From: Corallococcus macrosporus
GTDB taxonomy: Bacteria > Myxococcota > Myxococcia > Myxococcales > Myxococcaceae
Assembly (NCBI RefSeq): GCF_017302985.1
Contig: NZ_JAFIMU010000007.1
Location: forward strand, 2,046,001 to 2,110,000
DNA: 64,000 nt
Reading direction: 5' to 3'
The translations under genes and the position numbers were made by a program. The notes under the pieces were generated by a model. It was not told the origin of the DNA and ran no database searches. It was given only the letters and a program-made list of their open reading frames with translations. Below are positions 24,673 to 32,225 of the stretch, in pieces; positions within the stretch are counted from its first letter, which is position 1; every line of letters begins with the position of its first letter.

Positions 24673-25955
24673 ACCGCGTGAACGGGCTGAGGATCTGCTT
24701 CATCTCCCGGCGCTTCTTCCCGGCCATCTCCGGGATGAGCGTCTACGCGCTGAACCTGGTGCGGGAGCTGGTGGCCTGCGGGCATGACGTGACGATGGTG
24801 AGCCAGTACCGCAACGACCCCGCCGGCATGGCGGTGTACGGGGGCGGGCCGCCGCCGGGCATCCCGGGCGCGCACGTGCTGGGCTGCGAGTCGCGCGGAG
24901 AGCAGCGCATCAACCAGGGCCAGCCCGCGAGCTTCGAGCAGGACCTGGAGGAGCTGGTGGACACGGTGGTCCGCGAGCACCGGCGCAAGCCCTTCGACCT
25001 CATCCATGCGCAGTACGGCTACCCGTGCGGCCTGGCGGCGCTGGAGGCGGCACGGCGGCTGAGATTGCCCAACGTCGTCTCCATCCAGGGAGGGGACGGG
25101 CACTGGGTGGGGACGTGCTGCGGGACGCACAAGCAGGCGATGCTCGCGGTGCTGGGCCACGCGGGGGCGCTGCTGATTGGCAGCAGGTCCTTCGCCGAGG
25201 AGGTGAGCGGGCACCACGGCACGCCGCTGGAGCGCTTCACCATCGTCCCCGGCGCCACGGACACGCAGCGCTTCCACCCGAGGAATGAGTCAACGCTGGG
25301 AGCGCTGCGCGACGTGCCGGTGTGGCTGTACCACGGCCGGGTGGACGCGCGAAAAGGCGTGATGGAGCTGCTGGACGCGGTTCAGCGCCTGGTGGCGGAC
25401 GGGCGCAGGTTCCGGCTGCGCGTGTCTGGCATTGGACCGGACGTGGAGGCGGTGCGCGCGAGGGTGGACGCGGAAGGGCTCCGGGACGTGGTGGAGCTGA
25501 CGGGGGTGTCCACGTACGCCGAGGCGCCGGACCTGTACCGGAGCGGGGACCTGTTCGTGTCGCCCACGTACTCGGAAGGGTTCTCCAACACGCTGCTGGA
25601 GGCGATGGCGTCCGGGCTGCCCATCGTGTCGACGCGGGCGGTGGGCGTGGTGGACTGCCTGGAGGACGGACGGGACGGGCTGCTGGTGCCGCCGAAGGAC
25701 AGCGCCGCGCTGGCGGAGGCGATGGGCCGGCTGATGGACGACGCGCCCTTGCGCAAGCGGCTGGCGGCCACGGCGCTGCGCGAGGTGCGGGAGCTGTACT
25801 CGTGGCAGGCGGTGGGGCGGAGGATTCAGGGCGTGTACACGGCGCTGACGGGCACGCGGCCGGACACGCGCTGGACGTACCTGTACGACCCGGCGACGAC
25901 GCAGGAGCGAGCGGATCCGTCGTGCCGGTTCCGGGCGGCGCCGCACCTGTTATGA
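24669..25955 (+). CDS. GT4-family glycosyltransferase of the inositol/YcaO operon
   Basis: 428 residues, GTG start overlapping the preceding stop (GTGA). CFISRRFFPAISGMSVYALN is the donor-loop, SIQGGDGHWVGTCCGTHKQA an unusual cysteine-containing acceptor region, IVPGATDTQRFHP and LYHGRVDARKGVMELLDA typical, and TYSEGFSNTLLEAMASGLPI the sugar-nucleotide-binding segment. It belongs to the family that includes MshA, which joins GlcNAc to inositol phosphate in mycothiol synthesis. With ino1 upstream and a PIG-L deacetylase next, an analogous step is plausible; the assignment to MshA itself is not claimed. Confidence 0.9.
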   Translation: MNRVNGLRICFISRRFFPAISGMSVYALNLVRELVACGHDVTMVSQYRNDPAGMAVYGGGPPPGIPGAHVLGCESRGEQRINQGQPASFEQDLEELVDTVVREHRRKPFDLIHAQYGYPCGLAALEAARRLRLPNVVSIQGGDGHWVGTCCGTHKQAMLAVLGHAGALLIGSRSFAEEVSGHHGTPLERFTIVPGATDTQRFHPRNESTLGALRDVPVWLYHGRVDARKGVMELLDAVQRLVADGRRFRLRVSGIGPDVEAVRARVDAEGLRDVVELTGVSTYAEAPDLYRSGDLFVSPTYSEGFSNTLLEAMASGLPIVSTRAVGVVDCLEDGRDGLLVPPKDSAALAEAMGRLMDDAPLRKRLAATALREVRELYSWQAVGRRIQGVYTALTGTRPDTRWTYLYDPATTQERADPSCRFRAAPHLL

Positions 25956-26710
25956 GCACGGCCCTGTTCGTGTCACCGCACCTGGACGACGTGGCCTTCT
26001 CCTGTGGCGGCACGCTGGCGGCGTTGAAGGCGCAGGGGTGGACGGTGGCGCTCGTCACCGTCTTCACGCGCTCGGTGCCGGAGCCGAAGGGCTTCGCGCT
26101 GCAATGCCAGACATCGAAGGGGCTGGGGCCGGAGGTGGACTACATGGCCCTGCGGCGCAAGGAGGACCGGGCCTTCGCCGCCTGCATGGGCGTGGACCAC
26201 GTGACGTGGGGGGACCTGGAGGAAGCGCCGCACCGGGGCTACGGCTGTCCGGAAGCACTGTTCCAGCCACCGAGAGCCGATGACGTCATCCAGGCCCGGG
26301 TGACGGCCTGTCTGAAGCCACTGGTGTGGGAGCTGAAGCCGGACCGGGTGTTCGTGCCCCAGGCGCTGGGAAGCCACGTGGACCACGTGCAGGTGGTGCG
26401 GGCCGTGAAGGGCCTGGGCCTGCGCGCGAGCCAGCTCTTCTACTACCGGGACACGCCCTACGCCGTGCGCGAACCCGGGGCGACTCCCGACGCCGCGGTG
26501 CCCCCGAGCCTGCGCCCCGTGGCGGTGGACATCACGGAGCACCTGACGAAGAAGGTGGAGGGCTGCGTCCGCTACGGCACGCAGTTGGGCTTCCAGTTCG
26601 GAGGCGTGGACAACCTGGCCCGGACGCTCACGGCGTTCCACCGGCAGGAAGCCCAGGCCCGAGGCCAGCCCGGAGCCGCGGAGGTCTTCCTGGCGGACGG
26701 CGTCAGCTGA
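25952..26710 (+). CDS. PIG-L/LmbE-family deacetylase
   Basis: 252 residues. The family metal motif is PHLDDVAFSCGG (H10, D12, D13), a variant of PHPDDE with the usual glutamate replaced by valine; the third zinc ligand is in GSHVDHVQVV. These enzymes remove N-acetyl groups from glycoconjugates such as GlcNAc-inositol (MshB), GlcNAc-malate (BshB) or GlcNAc-phosphatidylinositol. The start overlaps the preceding glycosyltransferase stop (ATGA), so it is the last gene of the operon. It overlaps the convergent Imm52 gene by 8 bp. Confidence 0.92.
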   Translation: MSTALFVSPHLDDVAFSCGGTLAALKAQGWTVALVTVFTRSVPEPKGFALQCQTSKGLGPEVDYMALRRKEDRAFAACMGVDHVTWGDLEEAPHRGYGCPEALFQPPRADDVIQARVTACLKPLVWELKPDRVFVPQALGSHVDHVQVVRAVKGLGLRASQLFYYRDTPYAVREPGATPDAAVPPSLRPVAVDITEHLTKKVEGCVRYGTQLGFQFGGVDNLARTLTAFHRQEAQARGQPGAAEVFLADGVS

Positions 26711-27416
26711 GGAGTCGCAAGGGGTGCAGCAATCCCGCTGCGTCGAGCACCTGTTGAACCTTCGACGCCAGCGCGACGTGGTCTGGATTCGTCACGGTGA
26801 ACCGTTCCTGCGTGAGGACCACCAGGGTTCCCAGGTCCGCCACGGGCTCCACGCGCACGGGGGCGGGGAGCGGCGGCACGGTCCCTCTCTGGCGGGAGAA
26901 GTACATCACCCAGCCAGGGAGGGCCCCCATCTTGGGCCGCGAGGACATGCTCCCGTAATGCTCACTCGAAGTCGCCAAACCAAACTCGGGCTCCCAGACA
27001 AGCGCCATCTCCCGAACCACTTGTGAGAGGACGGTCGCGGTCAGGATCCGCTCTGAGAGCGGCCCCTCATCGGGCGGAGACAGGACACAGGACGAAGGGG
27101 TCCAGGGATCCGCGGAGCCACACATCCCGGAAACACTGGATGTTTCATCAGGTCGAACGCCCGCCCAGAGCGAGTACTGAAAGGCATCTCCCAGCTGCCA
27201 GTCCTTCCTGCTGAAGTGCTTGCGCAGCGAATCCGCATCCGTAGCGACCTGCTTTCGAGACGCCTCCTCAAAGGAGTTCGCTGTTTCGCACCAGCGGTTC
27301 CACGTCGGTTCAATGCGGCCCAGGAACCGGAAAAGTGCGGCAGCACGCTGGGCACACTGCTCGACGGTTTCACTCCGTCCCTTCCAATAGGCGCCTGCGA
27401 AATAGGATTCAGTCAT
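26703..27416 (-). CDS. Imm52-family immunity protein (copy 1)
   Basis: 237 residues. The start YFAGAYWKGRSETVEQCA, a central LSPPDEGPLSERILTATVLSQV, WEPEFGLATS and the C-terminal WVMYFSRQRGTVPPLPAPV and LTQERFTVTNPDHVALASKV are shared with the second copy at 56312-57070 and match the Imm52 immunity family as I know it. It presumably neutralises the toxin encoded immediately upstream: the toxin stop and this ATG overlap as ATGA. Base composition looks less GC-rich than the surrounding genes, as is common for immunity genes under rapid turnover. Probably cytoplasmic, no signal peptide. Confidence 0.85.
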   Translation of the reverse strand: MTESYFAGAYWKGRSETVEQCAQRAAALFRFLGRIEPTWNRWCETANSFEEASRKQVATDADSLRKHFSRKDWQLGDAFQYSLWAGVRPDETSSVSGMCGSADPWTPSSCVLSPPDEGPLSERILTATVLSQVVREMALVWEPEFGLATSSEHYGSMSSRPKMGALPGWVMYFSRQRGTVPPLPAPVRVEPVADLGTLVVLTQERFTVTNPDHVALASKVQQVLDAAGLLHPLRLLS

Positions 27417-28774
27417 GGGATGACGACCTTGGCTGGAAGCAGGACGACTTCGATGTCGATGCTATTCCGCTCGAACAGCTTCTTGAGGGCTGTCGCGAAC
27501 CGCTCCTCCGCGACAAGCCAACGAACAGGAGTGTCCCCGGCCACGCGCAGTTGACGTCTTGCCTGTTCACGAAGGCCCGCTTCTCCCTCGAAGTACTTCT
27601 TGAATCCCGATCCCTCATCAAGAAACTTTTCGTAGCCGGGGCCCTTGGCGTCCAGCAGAACGTCCTCCTCCGGGTCGAAGCCATCGAAGTCGACCTCTTC
27701 GTCTCCCCGCTTGACCCGGTACGCGGAGCCCTTCGGCGCGCCCGTCACCTGGGCCTGGTAGTCGCGGGCGCGGTTGGACATCGACTCATTCACCTGCACC
27801 CACTTGCCTGGGCCTCCTGAGCTGCTGCTCGAAGGCGGCGGGCCATTCGCGGCCATGGTCACCGCCGTGGACGCGAGCGTCACCTCCACCACTGCGCTCA
27901 CCACCGCCACCGCGCTCACATCCAGCACATGCGCCACGCTGAAGCCCGCCTGCGTCGTGCCCAGCCGCACCGCGTCCGGGAAGCCGGGCAGCAACGTCAG
28001 CGCCGACGACAGCCCCACCGTCACGCCATGACTCACCAGCACCGTGACGGCGAGCACGAAGATGCGCGCCACTTCCGGACCCAGGGCCTGCGCGAACACG
28101 TCCGCTGCTTCCTCCAGCTCCTGGAACGTCGTAGCCCGGTCCGTCGCTGCCTTCAGCGCACCGCACGCCCTCACCACCGTGAGGAACGACTGCACGCCCA
28201 CGTACGCCAGGAACACGGCGGCAATCACCGCGGCGGCCTTGGTGAACACAGGCTCCGGTGCCGCGGCCAGCACCACCCAGGACGCAATTGCTCCTGACAC
28301 CACGGACACGAAGAACGCCGGGTTCAGCGTGTCCTCCAGTGCGTCGCCGATGCTCGCGCGCAGCGGGTCCAACGACATGCCCACCGCGAGCGTCAGCCGG
28401 TCCAGCTCGCTGAAGCCCGCGCCATCCTCCAGCAGGGACAGGCAATCCCCCGCGGCCTCATGCGCCCGGCACCACCGTCCGTACCGGTCCCGCAGCATGA
28501 ATCCCAGGCCCCGGTCCAGCTCCGCGCCCTTCTTCGCGACCGCGCGCACCACCTTCGGGGACCGCACCGTCAGCGGCACCTCCAGCACCAGCCGCGCCAA
28601 CGCCTCCTCGAATTCCCGAGCGCTGACCGGAACCCGCCGGTCCCAGCTCACCGGCGCGTACGTCCGCGTCCCCTGCTCCGTCCGCAGCCGCACCGTGGGT
28701 CCGCTGGCACAGCCCGTCCAGAACACCCACAGCAGCAGCCAGCAGCCAGCGCGTCCCAGCGATTTCGTGCCCAC
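27413..28774 (-). CDS. Lipoprotein toxin with C-terminal Tox-REase-5 nuclease domain (copy 1)
   Basis: 453 residues, GTG start. A lipoprotein signal ends in WTGCAS (C22). Residues about 30-310 are mostly alanine/valine-rich with membrane-like segments near 155-200 and 235-260. A Ser/Gly linker and a NESMSNRARDYQ element (329-340) precede the toxin domain, which carries DFDGF (362-366) and LLDAKGPGY (373-381); the Asp...(D/E)xK spacing is the restriction-endonuclease-fold active site of Tox-REase-5. It should cleave nucleic acid in a recipient cell. Release from the lipid anchor is not explained by the sequence. The cognate Imm52 gene follows with ATGA overlap. Confidence 0.85.
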   Translation of the reverse strand: MGTKSLGRAGCWLLLWVFWTGCASGPTVRLRTEQGTRTYAPVSWDRRVPVSAREFEEALARLVLEVPLTVRSPKVVRAVAKKGAELDRGLGFMLRDRYGRWCRAHEAAGDCLSLLEDGAGFSELDRLTLAVGMSLDPLRASIGDALEDTLNPAFFVSVVSGAIASWVVLAAAPEPVFTKAAAVIAAVFLAYVGVQSFLTVVRACGALKAATDRATTFQELEEAADVFAQALGPEVARIFVLAVTVLVSHGVTVGLSSALTLLPGFPDAVRLGTTQAGFSVAHVLDVSAVAVVSAVVEVTLASTAVTMAANGPPPSSSSSGGPGKWVQVNESMSNRARDYQAQVTGAPKGSAYRVKRGDEEVDFDGFDPEEDVLLDAKGPGYEKFLDEGSGFKKYFEGEAGLREQARRQLRVAGDTPVRWLVAEERFATALKKLFERNSIDIEVVLLPAKVVIP

Positions 28775-28832
28775 GGCGTGTCATCTACACTGTTCCGAGG
28801 ACCCAGAATGTCTCCCGGTCCCTGGAGCCAGG

Positions 28833-29270
28833 ATGCCGTCGATTTCGGATGAGACCCACCAGCGCATCACCGACCTCTGCGCCGAGGGAGACGCGGCCGC
28901 GAGCGAGGAGGACTTCGAGCAGGCCCTGAAACACTTCAAGGCCGCCCTCGCCCTGATTCCGGACCCCACCCGCGACCATCCGCAGAACACCTGGGTGCGC
29001 GCCGCCATCGGCGACATGTACTTCCAGCTCGAGCGCTTCGAGGACTGCTTCAAGCACTTCGTGGAAGCCGTCCACTCCCCGGACGGGCTCGGCAATCCCT
29101 TCATCCACCTGCGGCTGGGCCAGAGCGCCCTGGAGCTGGGAGACGAAGCCCGCGCCGCCGATGAGCTGGCCCGCGCCTTCATGGGCGGAGGCGAGGAGCT
29201 GTTCGAAGGCGAGGACGCGAAGTACCTGGAGTTCATCCAGTCCCGCCTGCTGCCGCCCGAAGACGCCTGA
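28833..29270 (+). CDS. TPR-like tetratricopeptide protein
   Basis: 145 residues of helical repeats: EEDFEQALKHFKAALALIPD, WVRAAIGDMYFQLERFEDC, FIHLRLGQSALELGDEARA and DELARAF show the small/large residue spacing of about three TPRs. No catalytic domain; probably a protein-interaction module. A TPR protein of this size is often found beside Imm52/Tox-REase-5 loci, but here it is divergent from the toxin gene (58 bp apart), so a link is unproven. GCCAGG precedes the ATG closely. Confidence 0.85.
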   Translation: MPSISDETHQRITDLCAEGDAAASEEDFEQALKHFKAALALIPDPTRDHPQNTWVRAAIGDMYFQLERFEDCFKHFVEAVHSPDGLGNPFIHLRLGQSALELGDEARAADELARAFMGGGEELFEGEDAKYLEFIQSRLLPPEDA

Positions 29271-29375
29271 AGGACCCGGGAACCCGAGCGCTGGTCTCCC
29301 CGCATGACCTGGCACTTCACGCGCGTGAGGCATGCACACCCTGAGGCGTGAAGTCGCTCTCATGCGGAGGCGCCA

Positions 29376-30281
29376 ATGACAGGCCAGCAGCCAGACCCCA
29401 CGACAAGCCCGGCCCAGGCTCCGAGCGCCGCCCGGCCCTTCTTCCCGGAGGGCTTCCGCGAAGGCGACGAGGACGTCAACGGCACGCGGATCCACTTCGT
29501 CATTGGCGGCAAGGGCAGCCCCGTCCTCCTGCTGCACGGCTACACGCAGACGCACCTCATGTGGTGGCGCCTGGCGCCGGAGCTCGCGAAGCAGCACACC
29601 GTGCTCATTCCCGACCTGCGCGGCGCTGGCGCGTCGGCCGCTCCCGCCCAGGGCTACGACAAGGAGACGATGGCGCGCGACATGCGCGCACTGGTGAAGA
29701 AGCTCGGCTTCGACAAGGTCTCCGTCGTGGGCCACGACATCGGCCTGATGGTCGCCTACGCCTACGCCGCCCGGCTCCCCGCCGAGGTCGAACGCCTGGC
29801 CCTCCTGGACGCGTTCCTGCCGGGAATCGAGCCCTGGTCCGGCCAGATCATGAGCAGCCGTGACGTGTGGCACTTCTCCTTCAACGGCCCCACCGCGGAG
29901 AAGCTGGTGCAGGGGCGCGAGCGCATCTACTTCGACCACTTCTGGACCGACATGGCCGCCAATCCCCAGGCCATCGGCGATGCGGAGCGGCAGGCGTACA
30001 CGGAGGCCTACGCGGCCCCAGGCCGGCTCCACTCGACCTGGGGCTACTTCCAGGCGATGGACCAGGACAAGAACGACTTCAGCGAGCTGGCCCGCAACAA
30101 GCTCCCCATGCCCGTGATGGTCATTGGCGGTGACAAGTCCATGGGCGAACCGCTCGTCGCGCAGGCGCGCGCGGTGGCGGCCCAGGTCGAACCCCACATC
30201 CTCCGCGACACCGGCCACTGGGTGACCGAGGAGCGGCCGGAGGAGGTCCGCCAGTTGCTCGGCGACTTCCTCCGGGCATGA
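29376..30281 (+). CDS. Alpha/beta hydrolase, epoxide hydrolase/haloacid dehalogenase-like type
   Basis: 301 residues. HGYTQTHLMWW (oxyanion region), PDLRGAGASAAP, and nucleophile D121 in VVGHDIGLMVAY identify the subgroup of the alpha/beta fold that uses aspartate (epoxide hydrolases, haloalkane and haloacetate dehalogenases). A WWRLAPELAKQ cap helix and a C-terminal DTGHWVTEERPEE with the catalytic histidine complete the triad. The ATG has GGAGG 5 nt upstream. Substrate unknown; likely detoxification of an electrophile. Confidence 0.9.
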   Translation: MTGQQPDPTTSPAQAPSAARPFFPEGFREGDEDVNGTRIHFVIGGKGSPVLLLHGYTQTHLMWWRLAPELAKQHTVLIPDLRGAGASAAPAQGYDKETMARDMRALVKKLGFDKVSVVGHDIGLMVAYAYAARLPAEVERLALLDAFLPGIEPWSGQIMSSRDVWHFSFNGPTAEKLVQGRERIYFDHFWTDMAANPQAIGDAERQAYTEAYAAPGRLHSTWGYFQAMDQDKNDFSELARNKLPMPVMVIGGDKSMGEPLVAQARAVAAQVEPHILRDTGHWVTEERPEEVRQLLGDFLRA

Positions 30282-30303
30282 CACCGGGGCTTCCAGACAC
30301 GCC

Positions 30304-31098
30304 TCAGGCCCCGAAGCCCCCCAGCGCCGTGCGGCTGAAGCTGGCCGCGCCCTGGCTGACGCGCACGGCGGACTGGCTGAACACCTGGAACGCCGCGCGG
30401 ATCTCCTGGGCGCTCTGGCCCGGCGTGAGGATCCACCGGTCCGCGATGCCCATCTCCTGGAACACGCGCCGGAAGTCCGTCACGCCGTCGTCAATGCCCA
30501 TCGCCGCGACGATGTGGTTCTCCACCCGGTGCAGGTCCTTCACCAGCGCCGCCACGTCCTTCGCCCGGGCCTTCTGCGAGCCCGCGTCCGCGCCGTCGGT
30601 AATCAGCAGCGTCACCGTGCGCACCGGCACGCCGTTGCCGCTGAACTCCTGCGCCTTCGCCAGCACCGTGCCCAGCAGCACCACCGCCTGGTCGTACAGC
30701 GGCGTCCCCATGTCCGCCGAGTAGTTCCCCGAGTGCATCCGCACCACGTCCTCCAGCGGCCGGAACGGATTGAGCACGTGGCCGTTCAGGTAGCGCGTGT
30801 GGAACAGCACGCCGTCCTTCTGCTGGCTCGCCAGCAGCGCATCCAGCACCAGGTTGTGCCCGTCGCACACCGTCTTCGTGTGCCCCGCGTGCGAGATGCT
30901 CCCGGAGTCATCCGGCATCACCGTCACCAGCACCACCTCGCTGGCCTGCACGTCGTCCACGTGGATGCCCAGGCCCGCCTGGATTTGCGCCCCCAGGTCC
31001 ACCACCGTGAGCGTCTGCAGTCCCGCGGGGCTGAGGATGCCCTCCGCGTGCGCGTCCTCGAAGAGCTTCGTGACACCCGTCCCGTTCGCCTTGCTCAT
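30304..31098 (-). CDS. vWA-domain protein (TerY-like) of the TerY-P-type operon
   Basis: 264 residues. The von Willebrand A fold is shown by VVLVTVMPDDSGSIS (the D-x-S-x-S MIDAS motif), MGTPLYDQAVVL (conserved threonine) and VTLLITDGAD with the third metal residue. In TerY-P systems such a cytoplasmic vWA protein acts with a PP2C phosphatase and a kinase. This is the last gene of the operon: 38 bp separate it from the cysteine hydrolase. A GGGGAG lies about 10 nt before the ATG. The N-terminal MSKAN resembles MTKAN of the adjacent hydrolase. Confidence 0.88.
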   Translation of the reverse strand: MSKANGTGVTKLFEDAHAEGILSPAGLQTLTVVDLGAQIQAGLGIHVDDVQASEVVLVTVMPDDSGSISHAGHTKTVCDGHNLVLDALLASQQKDGVLFHTRYLNGHVLNPFRPLEDVVRMHSGNYSADMGTPLYDQAVVLLGTVLAKAQEFSGNGVPVRTVTLLITDGADAGSQKARAKDVAALVKDLHRVENHIVAAMGIDDGVTDFRRVFQEMGIADRWILTPGQSAQEIRAAFQVFSQSAVRVSQGAASFSRTALGGFGA

Positions 31099-31136
31099 GT
31101 CCGTGTCTCCCCTCGTGTCCTTGCCAATGCCAGACG

Positions 31137-32204
31137 TCACGCCAGGTGCAGGTCCGGCCAGCTCGCCAGCGGATCCGTCGACTTCACCAGGTGCATGCCC
31201 GCGTCCGCGAAGCGCTTGAGCGCCGCGTCCGCCTGCGGCGTGAAGTCCGCCGCGAAGCCGCCCTTGCCGTCCGGCACCGTCACCGACGACATGCAGTCCG
31301 TCAGCAGGTACACCTTGCGAGCCAGCGCCGCGTCCTGCGCGACAATCTCCCCCAGCAGGTCGTCGATGCTGCTCTTCACGCAGTGGCTGGCGGCCTGCCC
31401 GCCAATCACCACCGCGTCCGACGTGAGCAGCGTCTTCAGGAACTGCGTGTTGCGCTGCGCGAGCGGCTGGCCGTCATGCCGCATCAGCACCTCCGGCCGC
31501 AGCACCGAGTAGTTCTCCGTCAGCGGGTTTCCCCCCTTCACCTCCGCCCACGACTGCACACCCCGAGCGTACGAGTGGAACAGCCGCGCCTCCTGCACCA
31601 CGCCCGACAGCGCGTGCCCGTCGCTGCCCAGCAGGCAGTGCGGAGGCCACAGGTAGAGCGTGTACTTCCCCGCGCGCTCCAGCTCCTCGCAGTAGAACTT
31701 CACCTGCTTGAGCAGCCACGGGTAGTTGCCGCCGCACAGCCACTTCGCCATCGCCGGGTTCGGCCGGGCCTGGCCGCGCTCAATCTGCTCGCGAGTCACT
31801 TCACGGTACGGCTGGAGCGGCTGGTCATCCTGGTCCACCCAGAACGACGGGAAGAAGATCTGGTAGGCGAAGTGCGTATCCAGCGTCGCGGTGACGTTCG
31901 TCAGCGCGCCCAGGTTCCGGTAGATGAACTCCGCGATGCGGCGGTTGTCGTCGATGGCGCCCCGCCCGCTGCGCCCCGCCACGTACAGCGAGCCGTCCGG
32001 GAAGCAGAAGTCCTTCTGCACGTCGATGAGCAGCAGGTGCAGGTTGAAGCGGTCCGTGGCCGCCGCCGTCACGCCCTGCGAGGCCTTCCAGGCCCCGGCC
32101 TCCCGCTGGAGCTTCCCGGCGTTCGGCCCGTAGCCGTACTCCGCCGCGTGGTTGGCATTGTAGAACCCGGGCAGCGGCAGTTCCTTCGCATTCGCCTTCG
32201 TCAT
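31137..32204 (-). CDS. Isochorismatase-like cysteine hydrolase
   Basis: 355 residues, longer than typical nicotinamidases (about 200). LLLIDVQKDFCFPDGSLY supplies the catalytic aspartate and metal-site region, a lysine precedes the middle block, and IGGQAASHCVKSSIDDL supplies the nucleophilic cysteine. Members hydrolyse nicotinamide, N-carbamoyl compounds or isochorismate. In a Nudix-regulated operon a nicotinamide/NAD-linked substrate is a reasonable guess. The insertion between the motifs (about 100-230) is unusually long. AGGGG lies 6 nt before the ATG at 32204; an ATG at 32210 is less well spaced. Confidence 0.85.
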   Translation of the reverse strand: MTKANAKELPLPGFYNANHAAEYGYGPNAGKLQREAGAWKASQGVTAAATDRFNLHLLLIDVQKDFCFPDGSLYVAGRSGRGAIDDNRRIAEFIYRNLGALTNVTATLDTHFAYQIFFPSFWVDQDDQPLQPYREVTREQIERGQARPNPAMAKWLCGGNYPWLLKQVKFYCEELERAGKYTLYLWPPHCLLGSDGHALSGVVQEARLFHSYARGVQSWAEVKGGNPLTENYSVLRPEVLMRHDGQPLAQRNTQFLKTLLTSDAVVIGGQAASHCVKSSIDDLLGEIVAQDAALARKVYLLTDCMSSVTVPDGKGGFAADFTPQADAALKRFADAGMHLVKSTDPLASWPDLHLA

Positions 32205-32225
32205 GTCCATCCCCCTGTCTGTGTT

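Noticed and set aside
18267..26710. Complete mycothiol pathway
   Set aside because: No MshC-like ligase or MshD-like acetyltransferase, and the extra YcaO, MBL, HD-like and TIM-barrel genes do not belong to it.
29315..29353. Inverted repeat CTTCACGC/GCGTGAAG before the alpha/beta hydrolase gene
   Set aside because: Arms of 8 bp with a 23-bp spacer and no regulator nearby; plausible by chance in this composition.
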